The position numbers and the translations under genes are program-made. This document shows, piece after piece, positions 46,436-58,030 of a DNA stretch of 64,000 nt. Position 1 is the first letter of the stretch, and every line of letters starts with the position of its first letter. The stretch comes from Dasypus novemcinctus (taxonomy: Eukaryota > Chordata > Mammalia > Cingulata > Dasypodidae). The stretch spans positions 46,017,212 through 46,081,211 of the forward strand of contig NC_080680.1 of assembly GCF_030445035.2 (NCBI RefSeq), in the 5' to 3' direction. Under the pieces are notes generated by a model. It did no database searches and was not told the origin of the DNA. It was given only the letters and a program-made list of their open reading frames with translations.

Positions 46436-47361
46436 AGAATTTGGAAAAAAAATCTAATCCATCGTTGTGATCAAATGAGCTAATACACGTGGAGGCACTA
46501 TATAAAATTGCAAATGCCTTTTACTGTTTGTTATTGTTTCCCAGAAACAACTAGCCTTTCTTCCATGCAATGAGGGCAGGGGTGGTTGAGGGAAGAGGCA
46601 CCCAGAACATCCGTGACACCATCTCTCTCTTCCACCTATAATTTAGCACTCTTCTTATAGGAAGTGATGGAAAATCCAACTCCAACAGGCTTAAGCTGGA
46701 AAGATAGGATACCGGACATAGAATCTACTGTTCGGGTAACTAAGAGTTCAGAAATAGCAACTGGCTTCAGGTACAGCTGGCTTCAGGGGTTCAGACAATA
46801 TCTGGACCAGTTCCCTCTTAACATCCAGGCTGAGCAATCCTGTGTTGTTTTTACTCTCAGGCAAGATGTTTCCACTGATGACAAGGTAGCTGCCAGCACA
46901 ATTCAAGGTTCTATTTTCCCAGGTCCCTGCCCAGCAAAAGTGCGAAAATTTCTCACCCCCATCTGCTCCAACAAGACTCCTAGGCTTTAGCATAAGCCTC
47001 GCTCAGCCCTGATTGGGTCATAAACCCTTTCCTCAGGACATTCTTTGGCTGAGGGAATGGGATGGTCTGATTGGCCAGACCTCAGCCATCTTCATCGCCC
47101 TTGTTCCACCATCCTCTGAACTAGTTATGGGTTCAGTGCCACATGAAGCATAAGGAGGACTGGGAGTCCCGTGGCATGCTATCAATGGAAGGCACAATCA
47201 ATGTGTGGTGGCAGTTACAACAAGGTCCTGCCTTTTACCTGTTGTTTCTATTGTGTACTTGTCTGCTTTCCTGAGTGGGTTTTAGTATTAGAGAAACCTT
47301 TGGCATTGTTTAGACATTAAACACATATTTGAAATTTATTGATTTAGACAAAAGCTGCTTT
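46436..47361 (+). other. Intron DNA, no feature
   Basis: The 108-codon frame at 46664-46990 has no recognisable domain, and no splice sites suggest an exon. Nothing else is recognised. Confidence 0.45.
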
Positions 47362-47374
47362 AAAACCTGAAGAG

Positions 47375-47791
47375 TGGCGGCGGACTTGGCCCAGTGGTTA
47401 GGGCATCCGTTTACCACATGGGAGGTCCACGGTTCAAACCCCGGGCCTCCTTGACCATGTGGAGCTGGCCCATGCGCAGTGCTGATGTGCGCAAGGAGTG
47501 CCGCGCCACGCAGGGGTGTCCCCCGCATAAGGGAGCCCCACGCGCAAGGAGTGCAACCCGTAAGGAGAGCTGCCCAGCACGAAAGAAAGTGCAGCCTGCC
47601 CAGGAGTGGCACCGCACACACGGAGAGCTGACACAACAAGATGACACAACAAAAAGAAACACAGATTCCCGTGCCGCTGACAACAACAGAAGTGGACAAA
47701 GAAGAAGACGCAGCAAATAGACACAGAGAATAGACAATGGCGGGGGCGGGAAGGAGAGAGAAATAAATAAATAAATAAATCTTAAAAAAAA
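47375..47791 (+). mobile_element. DAS-SINE, long subfamily, perfect TSD
   Basis: The duplication AAAACCTGAAGAG is at 47362-47374 and 47792-47804. Head with GTGGTTAGGGCATCC and GTTCAAACCCC, long-type module GACACAACAAGATGACAC, and GAGAAATAAATAAATAAATAAATC tail. It is one of the least-diverged copies. Confidence 0.93.
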
Positions 47792-47865
47792 AAAACCTGA
47801 AGAGGAAAAGAGAGGGGAAGGAAATTGATCAAGGACTACAATTGAATTTTTGCTTTAAAATCTTA

Positions 47866-49975
47866 AGACTTCTATAATACAAAAAATCTACAGCTAACGT
47901 CATATTTAATGGTGAAAGACTGACTGCTTCCACCTAAGATTCTGCTTTCACCACTTCTTTTCAACATCTCACTGGAGCCCTAGTCCATATAGTAGGGTAA
48001 GAAAAAGAATAAAAGGCCTAGATTGGAGAGGAAGACCTAAAACTGTACCTATTCACAGATGATATGATTTTCTGTATAGGAAATCCTTAAGAATCTATTG
48101 AATAACTTTCAGAAGAAATAAGTGATTTTAGCAAGTTTGCAGAATACAACATTGATACACAAAAATCATTATTTTATATTCTGACAATTACAGTTGGAAA
48201 CTGAAATTTAAAAATACTGCTCCAAAAAGTGAAAGATTATGTATAACTTTCACAGTTTATGTATAGGATCTGTATGTTGAAAACTAAAATACTGATGAAA
48301 GAAATTTACAAAAGTCCTAAATAAATGGGAAGATCTACCTGTTCATGGATTGGAAGACTCAAGATAGTAAAGATTCAAATTGATTTATAATTTTAATGCA
48401 GTTCTGACAAAAATCCCAGCAGGACTTTTTGTATATGTAACAGCCAACCTAACTCTAAAATTTATATGGAAAGATAAAGAAACTAGAATAGCTAAAACAA
48501 TTTTGAAAAGTTGGTGGAATCACACTATTCTATTTTAAGACAGTATTCAAGACCTTAGTGTTTTTTAAAAAGACTTCAGTATTGGAGAAGTGATAGACAA
48601 TGTAGAACAATGAAACAAGAGAACCTAGAAATAGACTTGTAAATAATACTCATTTGATTTTGACAGATACAAAATCTGCTCAAAGAAGAAAGGGTAGTCT
48701 TTTCAACAAATGGTATTAGAACAAACTGGATGTCCATTTGCGGGAAAAAAAACCTCAACCTGTGTATTACATTTCATAGAAAATGTAACTCAAAAAATAA
48801 ATCTAAAATGAAAGAGTGAAATATAAAACTTTAAAAGAAAAAGCATAGGAGAAAAATCTTTGTGACCTATGGTTAAAAAAGAGTTCTTAGACATTACACC
48901 AAAACCACAATTCATAAAAGAAAAAATATGATAAATTGGACTTTATAAAAAGTAAAACTTTTGCTTTATGAAACACATTGCTAAGAGAATGAAAAAACAA
49001 GCTACAGACTGGGAGAAAATAACTGCAGATCACCTATCCAGCATATCTGAACTTGAATCTAGAACATATAAAGAATTCTTAAAGCTCATTAGTAAGAAAA
49101 CAAACAACCCACTTAAAATATGAGGAAAAGACTTGAACAGACACTTTACCAAAGAGTCTACATGAATAACAAATAAACATGTAAAAGTGTTCCACATCGT
49201 TAGCTATTAGGGAAATGCAAATTAAAACCATGGTGAAATGCTCATGCATACCTATTGGAATGGCTAAATTTTTAAAAAGTTCACAACACCAAGTGCTGAT
49301 GAGGCTATGGAGTGACTGGTACTTACACATTGTCAGTGGGAATTTTTGAAATGGGACAGCCACTCTGAAAAAGTTTGGCGGTTTCTCATGATGTTAAACA
49401 TATGCTTACCATATGATCCAGCAGTCTGATTCCTGGGTACATACCCTAAAGAAAGAAACTTATGTTTACACAAAAACCACTGTCTACAAATGTTTATAGC
49501 TGTTCTACTCATAATTACCCCAAACAGAAAACAACCCAAAAATTCTTCAACAAGTGAATGAATAAGCAAACTGCAACCCAGCCATAAAATGCAATCTACT
49601 CCGTAAGTAAAAAGAATGGACTGTTTATATACATAACAAATTGGATGAATCCCAAAGACATTATATATATTATATATATGAGTGAAATGAGCCAGTCTCA
49701 AAAGATTACGTAGCATATGATTCCATTTCTTTAACATTTTCAAGGAGACAAAACCATAGTGTTGGAGAATGGACTGGTGGTTGCCAGGTGTTATAGATGA
49801 GGGGAGGGGAGAGGGTATGGCTATAAACATATAACATGAGGGAATTCTTCGGAAGTGACGGGACTTAATTTTGGTGATGTTTATAAGAATTTTAACACAT
49901 ATGTTGAAATTCATAGAAGTGTATACCAAAAAAAGCCAGTTTTACTGTATGGTAGATATACTTTAAAAAACCCAC
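47866..49975 (+). mobile_element. Old L1, sense, RT region of ORF2 to 3' end
   Basis: Starts in the reverse-transcriptase domain: the catalytic motif appears as TTCACAGATGAT (FTDD) at 48052-48063, where active L1s have FADD. It continues through thumb and C-terminal parts (CCATATGATCCAGCAGTC at about 49410) to a 3' UTR ending near 49975. Many stops and indels make it a fossil. The 198-codon minus-strand frame at 49333-49929 is a shadow of this element. Confidence 0.8.
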
Positions 49976-50952
49976 ACACCTTCAAAGTCAGGTTGGTGCA
50001 TACAAGTCCAGGTTTGTAAGAGGTGGTCTGTGTGTAACAATAAGGGAGTTCCCACCCTCTGGTGTGTCCCCATCTCTGAAGAGCAAAGCCTCCTGTGGCC
50101 TGATGCTGCCATAATTCCCACCAAGGATACAGTTGGGCATGAAGGTGCAAGAACTTCTTATCTCTAAATCTGCAGCGCCAGCCAGGGCCTGCCTGGTTAT
50201 CTCATCCAGGAATACCTGTGCCACATGGATCATGGAGAAGGTTGGGAAGGCTTTCCAGACATCCTTGAGCTAAGTTTTGAAAGGGCTGAAATGGTAAGGA
50301 GATAAAGTGGGAAAACAAGGAACAATGTGCAGAGGTCCAGAGATGAGGGCATGGGACAAGGCAGAACTGAAACAGTGCAGCATTGTGACATGGCTGGGGC
50401 TGGCATAGGCTGGACCCAGGAGCCAGGGCTGAACCCAGGAGCCGGGGCTGTGCTGGGACTGGGCTGGGGCTGGACCCCGGACTTGGACCCAGGAGCTCAG
50501 GTGGGTCAGGACTGGTGCCGTGTGGACCAAAGGACCTGGGGTGTCATCCTGTGTCGGGGAGCTGTTGAAAGGCCATTAAATAGGAGAATGGCTTGGCCAG
50601 ATGTGCACTTTGAAAAGGCTGCTCTGGCTTTGGATGGATTAGAGAAGACAAGATTGGAGGCAGGAAGGGCTTTGGAGGATGATGAAATAGTCTTGGTGAG
50701 AAGGGAGGTGGGCCTGAACCAAGGCAGTATTTGAGAGATGGCTAGTAAGTAGAAACTGCAGAACTTGGTGACTTCAATGTTGGGGGCCTATATGGGATGA
50801 GACATCAACTAGAATTTCTCCAGAGGCAAAACTTTGTAGCCTAGACTGCCTGGGTATCCCAGTGGAGTCATTTCCTGTGGTAAGGTGTGAAGATCAATCA
50901 GAATTCATTATGTAAAATACATAGACCAGAGCCTATTACCTGGTAAGCCCCC
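49976..50952 (+). mobile_element. Unnamed eutherian repeat split by a minisatellite
   Basis: 50225-50375 (GTTGGGAAGGCTTTCCAGAC..) and 50560-50770 (GCTGTTGAAAGGCCATTAAATAGG.., TTTGAAAAGGCTGCTCTGG.., GGAGGCAGGAAGGGC..) look like parts of the same repeat family as 32650-33480. 49976-50224 and 50771-50952 are unassigned. Confidence 0.45.
50384..50512 (+). repeat. GC-rich imperfect minisatellite
   Basis: A unit of about 20 bases close to GCTGGACCCAGGAGCCAGG recurs (GCTGAACCCAGGAGCCGGG, GGACTTGGACCCAGGAGC), mixed with GGGCTGGGGCTGG runs. It interrupts the flanking repeat. Confidence 0.7.
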
Positions 50953-51583
50953 TGTATTAGTCAGCCCAAGGGATGCTGATACAAAATACCAGAAATTGGT
51001 TGGTTTTTATAAAGAGTATTTATTTGGGGTAGGAGCTTACAGTTTCCAGGCCATAAAGCCTAAGTCACTTCCCTTACCAAAGTCTATTTCCACGTGTTGG
51101 AGCAAGATGGCTGCTGACATCTGCAAGGGTTCAAGCTTCCTGGGTTCCTCTGGGCTCAGTTCCTCTGTTCTCTCTACAAGGTCACTATCAGGTGAATAGC
51201 TGTCTCTTTCCCTGGGGTTTCTGCCATGTCTAAGCAGCCATCTCTATTTCTCTGTGTTCTTCTCCAGGCTTAGGTACTCTCTTCCTGGGGCTTGCTTCTC
51301 TTTCTTCTGCATGCTGACTTCTGGGGCTCCAGCTTAAGACTTCAACATCAAACTCCAACATCAAAACTCCCATATCAGAAATGCTCACATCAAAATTTCC
51401 AACTCTGTCCTTTGCCATGCCTTTTATCTGAGAGTCCCCAAACCTTGGTGGGGACTTAACACCCTTATGACATGGCCCAATCAAAGCCCTAATCATTAAC
51501 TCAATCATGCCCAGTAATAGACCAGAGTACAAACATAATCCAATATCTATTTTTAGAATTTATAACTTTATCAAACTGTTTCA
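50953..51583 (-). mobile_element. ERVL/MaLR-type solo LTR, antisense
   Basis: On the plus strand it starts TGTATTAGTCAGCCC and ends ATCAAACTGTTTCA, the inverse of TG..CA. It is closely similar, inverted, to the copy at 55486 (shared AATACCAGAAATTGGTT and GGAGCAAGATGGCTGC phrases) and about 150 bases longer. Flanking pentamers CCCCC and CCCTC match at four of five bases. Confidence 0.85.
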
Positions 51584-51589
51584 CCCTCC

Positions 51590-52160
51590 AAAAATGTTTG
51601 CAGTGACCACACAGTTTATGGAGATAGAGAACTTTTTGGTGTCTACTGCTGTGTAACCAATCTCTCAACAGTTAGTGGCTTAAAATCACAATAATCATCT
51701 TATCCTGATCACTCATGGTTCTGAGGGTTGACTGGCTCGGCCAGGTGGTTCTCTCTTGGGGTCTCTTGTGGTTACAGTGAGATGGTGGCTGGAGCTGGAA
51801 TCATCTAATCACTCACTTGAATGCCACCTGGGCTAAGAAGACTCAAACAGCTGGGGCTCCTCCAGCATCTCTCCCTCTCTTTGTCTTTCTCTGATTTTTC
51901 CATAAGGTCTCTCTAACATGGCAGCTTCAGGGTAGCTGGACTTCTTATATGGCACCTCAGGGATTCAAGGCAAATATCCCAAGAGAAACCAGAAACTGAG
52001 CAGCCCATTCTAGCCTACCTGGGGCTTCACACAGCATCACTCCTGCCACACTCTTTTCATCAAGGCAGTCACAAAGGCCCACCAGGTTCTAGGGAAGGGA
52101 CAGAGACTCCATATCCTGACAGAAAGAGTGTCAAAGCATTTGTGGGCACTTTTTTCTTTC
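51590..52160 (-). mobile_element. Old LTR-like or hAT-like repeat, antisense (family unsure)
   Basis: CTACTGCTGTGTAACCAATCTCTC, GTTAGTGGCTTAAAATCACAATAATC, CTGGGGCTCCTCCAGC and CACCAGGTTCTAGGGAAGGGACAGAGACTCC follow a common mammalian repeat that I recognise without being sure of its name. Confidence 0.5.
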
Positions 52161-52164
52161 TTTT

Positions 52165-52335
52165 TGTCCTTTTATTATTATTATTATCAGAGAAGTTGTA
52201 GATTTACAGACAGATCATGCACAAAATATGGAGTACCCATATACCTACCCCCATTTTTAACATTTTGCTTTAGTGTAGTACCTTTGTTATAAATTATGAG
52301 ACAATATTATTATAATATATTAGTATATTAAGGCT
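52165..52335 (-). mobile_element. Old L1 3' end, antisense
   Basis: GTCCTTTTATTATTATTATTATCAGAGAAGTTGTAG, then CAGATCATGCACAAAATATGGAGTACCCATATACC and AACATTTTGCTTTAGTG is the complement of an L1ME-like 3' UTR. Confidence 0.65.
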
Positions 52336-53929
52336 CACTGTTCGTGTTGTACCGTGTGGACATATTTTAATACCACAAGGGAAAGTCAAGGAGGCAAAAT
52401 CACAGGTCTTCAGGGAAAAGAAAGGTAACTTTAATTTTCCCATGTTGAGGTATATATACAGGTAGAGATTGCCAGAAAACAATTAATTGGATATTGAGTC
52501 AGGCACTTGGAAGGCAGAATTAGGCAAGAGATATAGATGGAAATGGAAGCAATGAGAGCAGATAGGATCACCCTGGGAGAATGTGCAGCCCAAGAGGGTG
52601 GAAGACAAAACCCTGGGGGACACCAGCCTCCTGTCCACGTGGAAGGGGGGTGGGGGAGGGGCGGGAAAGGAGAGCTTACTCAACCTGGCTGAGTTCCTCC
52701 AGACATCCCTCTGGTTTCTGTCCCCAGAATTTGCTGTCTGAAAATTCTTTCTCTGGGTTCCAGCCTCCTCTAGGAAAAAGAAGAGTCATCTTTCCAGACA
52801 GCCTTGGTGGCCCAGTCCAGAATTCTCCCTCACCTCTCCCTGCAAGCTGCTGATCCGTCAGAGTCCCCTGCCCTCCCCCAGGCCATTCCATCTCCACAGA
52901 CTACCTGACTGGCCATGCGGGGAGCCTAGGGTAAAGATGCTTTCTTACTGTATTTTTTCAGTACGGGTCAAGTAATTAGATCCTCTGCCTTCCTCCCCAA
53001 TCAGGTGCTCTCCCTGAAGTAAAAGAGCTCTTGAATACTTGGTTAGAAAAGTTTCTTCCCTCCAACCACTTCAGAATGTCCTGAATTCAAGCCACATCCC
53101 TGTAATTAACCTCCAGTTTCAGATCTTTTTGAGAGCTAGTCATGCTGGGGTGAGAGCTGACCTGCTTCCTCCTTTGTGAGTTGCCAGAAGGAAAAAGGAA
53201 GTAACCTGCAATTCCGTGAATGAGCCAGGTTCCAAAGCAGGTGCGCTCTAGGCACTCGGCATCCCTCCAGAAGACACCAGTGTAAATTTAACTCTGAACA
53301 GCCTGAACATTTTGACAGTTGAACATAATACACACCAGCTGTGCCTGACAGACCGAACCAAGAATGGTGCGCTTAATTTGAGCAAGCAATTGAAGTCAAA
53401 CAGGGCTTACCTCCTTTCTCCTCGGGGAAAGAAGAATTAGGAAACTGCTTCCTACTCCTACTCACTCGGGCCCTGAAACCTCCCCTTTATTATCTAATCA
53501 AAGATTTTTGTGACCCAAGTCAAAGATGTGGCATTCTCCGTTCTTCTCCTGCCGCCCATTTCTCCCATTTCTGTGGAGCCTCCTTTACCTTCTTCACTTC
53601 CCTATGGTTTCCTTCCTTGCCCAGGCCCGGCCTCCTCTCTGCTTTCCTCCCTTTTCTAATATGTCCTACACACCTGCCCCTACACAAACATGTTTAGTGG
53701 CTACCCATTATCTCTACTGGCAGCTCATCTTTGTATATGGCTTTATAGTTTAATCATGGTTGGATAGAAGGGAGCCAGGGGTCAGAGAAATAGAAATCCC
53801 TCCTCCCTGGCTTCCAAAGCCTTTCGTGCTATGCCCCAATGAGTTTTTCTTGTCTTAGGTCTCTGAACCATTCCTCAGGCACCAGCCAGCCTGCTGACCA
53901 GCACACTCATGTCACCTGTATATGGAAGG
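52336..53929 (+). other. Intron DNA, no feature
   Basis: Mixed-composition DNA without a repeat I can name. Short open frames only. Confidence 0.5.
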
Positions 53930-54105
53930 AGCAGTGCCTTGGGGTCAGACAGATCTGGGTCTCCAGGCTGGCTGTGTGCCTTGGTCAGATTTCCATAATT
54001 CTCTTTCTTTACTTTCTTTATTTGTAAACTACAGACTTGTTTTAACAAGATGATTAAATGGAATGACATATTTTGAAAGAATTTTGGACAGTAGGCACTT
54101 GAAAG
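53930..54105 (+). mobile_element. MIR SINE, sense
   Basis: CCTTGGGGTCAGACAGATCTGGGTCTCC, CTGTGTGCCTTGGTCAG and GTAAACTACAGAC..GATGATTAAATGGAATGAC..GTAGGCACTTGAAAG match MIR in order. Confidence 0.75.
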
Positions 54106-54954
54106 TGTTCATTTCTCCTCTCCCTACTTTGTCTCTGGGTGTTGTTCCCACTCTCCTTCCTCCCCATCAACAGTCCCTGCGTTGAGTCCCTATCCTTACA
54201 TCAGAGGCCTATCTCAGATTCTACCTAATGGGAATTTCTCTCCCCTTGAACTCCTACAACTCTGAGGTGTCCTCTTCTACGGGGCTGGCATGTTCTCTGG
54301 AATATTATCATTGGGTGCATGTCACGTTCTGCCTGCTAGAGGCTAAGGTCTCGGGTGGCAGGAGCAGCGCCCTCTCTTTGTCCTCACCCCATGGTGCTTT
54401 GCTCAAAAAAGTCCCTCTGACATCATTTGTAGAATGGACTCAAGATCACAAGGAGGCTTCATGGGGTCATCATAACCATTTTCTGATTGCTGTGATATTT
54501 GCTTTCAACTGAACACTGGAGACTGGCTTCCCCTCCTCTGATTTAACGTGTTTCTGTACCATCTTCAGTAGGAAAAGGAGAATGAGAATGAAAATGATAG
54601 TTCAGGGAGTTAATTGGTTTGCAGAATGTATTGGGTGTGGCTCCATGGAGTTTCGTAGTTGTTTGTATTCTTTTGTTAGCATTTTTTAATTGTGTGGTTC
54701 CACACAGAGACCCAGATTCCTAGTTTCTCTTGAAACATTTTCAGAAGACAAATTACCCTGGACCCTCACTTCCATTTGACAGTACTTAGCTGGAGCTGAG
54801 TGGCCACTTCCCAGACACAGAGCCCACGGGCCTGCTTCTCTCACTAGTGCCCTGACCCACGGGTTGGTAGGCGTTTGCCACCTTCGATGTAAATTGAAAA
54901 ATCCTTGAAATGTATTTAAACCATATGTTTTTTTTTCCTTGTGTAGATGCACAT
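54106..54954 (+). other. Intron DNA with one CTCF-like motif, no gene
   Basis: The complement of about 54364-54381 contains AGAGGGCGCTGC, matching the strongest half of the CTCF consensus. The other half is poor. Nothing else is recognised. Confidence 0.35.
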
Positions 54955-56690
54955 TTTAAAACCATTTTTATTGAGATATAGTTATATACCATGCAATCTA
55001 TCCAAAGTGTACAATCAGTGGCTTTTAGTATAATAACAATGTTGTGCATTCATCACCCCCCAAAAATTAAAAACAATTTCATTTCTCCAAAAAGAAAAAG
55101 TCCACACCCCTTGGCAGTCACTTCTCAATCCCTCTATCCTTCCCAAGCTCTACAAAACCACTAATCTAATTCCATCTTTATGAATTGGTTTATATTTACA
55201 TTTTATATAAATGGAATCATGCAATATGTAGTACTTTGTGTCTGGTTTCTTTCACTTAGCATAATGGTTTTTGTTGTTGTTGTTGGTTGGGTTTGTTTTG
55301 GTTTTTTTGCCTGATGTTAACGTCTTGTAACATTAACATTCATTTGTTCAGTTTCAAAGAAAAAGTCTTACATATGCAGTAATACCTGTACTCATTTCAC
55401 ATGAGGTTTTACTGTGCAATACAGTCCCATGTTAAATTTTTAAGCTTTCCTTTTAGCCATATACATGACCTTGGACTTTCTCATTTGTAGCAGTTTGATA
55501 TAATTAATGAATTCCAAAAAGAAATATTGGATTATGCTTGTAATCTGATCTGTACCTGGGCATGACTGAGTTATGACCCCTTGGTGGGTGGGAACTCATA
55601 GATGAAAGGCATGGTGAAGAACAGAGTTGGGAGCTTTTAATGTTGGAGTTTTGATTTTGGAGTTTGATGCTGAAGAGTTAAACTGGAGCCCTGAGAAGTC
55701 AGCATGCAGAGGAAAGAGAAGCCAGCCCCAGGAAGGAAGGAACCTTGAAGCCAGAGTAAAGCAAGCCCCAGAAACTAGGAACCCAGGAAGCCTGAACCCT
55801 TGCAGACGTCGGCAGCCATCTTGCTCCAAATAGACTTTGATGAGGGAAGTAACTTATGTTTTATGGCCTGGTATTTGTAAGCTCCTACCCCAAATAAATA
55901 CCCTTTATAAAAATGAACCAATTTCTGGTATTTTGCATCAGCACCCCTTTGGCTGACTAATACACCATTCAAACAGTCATACCCATATAATAGCTCTGCT
56001 AGTTAACAAGCATTATATTGTGCTTTCTCACCTTTTCTATTCATTTCCAAAGATTAACAAACAGCTTTTTACCAATTCTGCATGAGTTAACCCTCAGCTT
56101 TCCATTGTCTAACCTCATTCTATTTTCTGGTGAACCATATTCTAGTTATTAACCCTGTGAGATAGCACAATATATTTAGTTTGTAATGGCACAATCACTC
56201 ATTATTTGTCCTTTTGTGTCTGGCTTGCTTCACTCAACATAATGTCCTCCAGGTTCATCCATGTTGTCATATGCTTATGACTTCATTTCTTCTCACAGCT
56301 GCATAATATGCCATCATGTGTATACACCACAGTTTGTATATCCATTCATCTGTTGGTGGATGCCTAGGTTGTTTCCATCTTTTGGCAATCATGGGTAATG
56401 CTGCTATGCAGCATTTGTGTGCAGATGTCTGTTTGTATCTCGGCTCTCAGTTTTTCTGGATATTTACCCAGTAGTGGTATGGCTGGGTCATGTGGCAAAT
56501 CTATATTCAACTTCTTTAGGAACTGACACAGGGAAATGGCTGTACCATTCTACATCCCCACCAACAGTGAATAAATGTTCCTATCTCTCCATATCCTCTC
56601 CAACACTTGTAGTTTTCTGTCTTTTAATATAAGTGGCCATTCTAATAGGTGTGAAATGATATCTCATTGTTAAACTCTACACTTTAGATT
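54955..56690 (-). mobile_element. Antisense L1 3'-UTR DNA, possibly two L1s, split by an LTR
   Basis: 54960-55265 (ACCATTTTTATTGAGATATAG.., GTGTACAATCAGTGGC.., TTATATAAATGGAATCATGCAATATG..) is an old antisense L1 3' UTR. 55310-55485 and 55965-56690 (TGTCCTTTTGTGTCTGGCTTGC.., CCATCTTTTGGCAATCATGGG.., GTGTGAAATGATATCTCATTG) form another antisense L1 3' end interrupted by the LTR at 55486. A GTT-rich run lies at 55268-55300. Confidence 0.75.
55486..55964 (+). mobile_element. ERVL/MaLR-type solo LTR with 5-bp TSD
   Basis: Starts TGTAGCAGTTTG, ends CTGACTAATACA, and is flanked by TCATT (55481-55485) and CCATT (55965-55969), four of five identical. AATAAA at 55893-55898 is the polyadenylation signal. 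At 479 bp it lacks a middle segment present in the 50953 copy. Confidence 0.88.
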
Positions 56691-57084
56691 AGACTTGTTC
56701 CTTTTTTTATTTTAGAACAGGTAATCAAGGAGCTGTTATTTCACAGAAGGTAGAAATGGTCATTCTTTTATTAAACATGTTTTTAAAATGTATTTGTGTG
56801 CTCCATTTGAAGGCATCTTTTATTTGCTGGGAAATTATGTTGCTGGAGGCCTCACGCCATGTTCCAACTCCAGCTACCTGTTGTTTCGGTGTCTGAGGCC
56901 TCTTTCAGATGAAGGAGCCACCAGTCCCATCCTGTCCATCAGGGAAGAATGAAAAATGTCAGGTCACTTGGCTTCTGCAGGTGCCTTCAGCACCAGCCCC
57001 TGCACTTCCGAAGGGAAAGGCAGCAGTGTCAGGGAAGGGCCACCCCCCTGAAGGGAGGACAAGGAGGAAGAGCTTCTCACTTCA
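56691..57084 (+). other. Intron DNA, no feature
   Basis: No repeat or exon recognised. One 70-codon frame (56909-57121) is without similarity that I know. Confidence 0.45.
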
Positions 57085-57245
57085 CCCTCAATCTCATTTA
57101 ATCCTCACCCTAAGTCTCTGAGTAAGGTAGCATTCTTTCTTGACAGGTGACTAAACTAAGGCACAAAGAGGTGGCTGTTTACCCTCTGTCCCAAAGCTAG
57201 GACGTTCATGGTGGAGTGGAGTCTGGGCCCATTATGTTTATTTAA
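57085..57245 (-). mobile_element. MIR SINE relic, antisense
   Basis: ATCTCATTTAATCCTCACCC, GACAGGTGACTAAACTAAGGCACAAAG and GTCCCAAAGCTAGG..GGAGTCTGGGCCC are the complement of the MIR 3' half. Confidence 0.7.
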
Positions 57246-57555
57246 CGTGTATCACGTTCTCCTATTAGGATCCTCATCCCCTTCCTGCCACATTTCCAAA
57301 ACGGGTGTTTGTGTGTTTATTAGTTTGAAAACAATTAACAGCTGAGCTGAAATCAACAAAACTTGGGTTTTTGCCTGGGCTAAGTACAAGTTTCTATTCA
57401 TCCCTCCACTGGGAGTGTGTCTTCAGGCTTCCAAATTTCACACCGTAAATATCTCTATATTTTTGAAGGGTCTTCAAGGAAATGGAAACAATTTAAAGTA
57501 ATAAGTACATTCTAAAATAAGAATTATTCATTGGTTTAGATCACAGAGTGCTTCT
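57246..57555 (+). other. Intron DNA, no feature
   Basis: Nothing recognised between two MIR relics. Confidence 0.45.
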
Positions 57556-57722
57556 TATATGCATCTTCTCATTTGATGCTCTGGATGTTTCTAAGGCACC
57601 TTAATTGAAATTTTGAGATGCAACAACCAAAAACAAAGGGGTTAAATTGTATAGATAACTATGTGGTAGACATGGAATTAGAATCCAGATTCCCAACTCC
57701 TCTTTCCATTATATAACCTTAT
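57556..57722 (-). mobile_element. MIR SINE relic, antisense
   Basis: TCTTCTCATTTGATGCTCTGG..GAGATGCAACAACC..GGTTAAATTGTATAGATAACTATG..ATTAGAATCCAGATTCCC fits a diverged MIR complement. Confidence 0.6.
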
Positions 57723-57874
57723 TTAGTTTTTACATACACCAGAGTATAATTCTGAAAGCTGTTCTCTCTACTTTTTGCTGCTGTGGTTATCATTTTTTGT
57801 TGCTACCCAGTCATAGCCAACACTCAGGAGGCCCTTCCTGAGAGGCAGGGTTGGGGCTAAGTCCCCCACTTTCA

Positions 57875-58030
57875 TTATTTCACCTCATGCTCCCAATACC
57901 CATGTGACTTAAGTACTGTTGTTTGTTGTCATCCCCTTTTGTCTGATGAGGAAAGAGTGGCTTAGAGAGGTTAGGCAGCTTACCCAGGGCCATACTCCTA
58001 GTAAGTGGGAAGCAGACTCCTCTCCCGATC
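57875..58030 (-). mobile_element. MIR SINE relic, antisense
   Basis: GTCTGATGAGGAAAGAGTGGCTTAGAGAGGTTAGGCAGCTTACCCAGGGCCATACTCC..GTAAGTGGGAAGC is a clear complement of the MIR core. Confidence 0.8.

Noticed and set aside
49333..49929. 198-codon minus-strand open frame
   Set aside because: It is the antisense of the L1 ORF2 C-terminal region and 3' UTR that runs on the plus strand.
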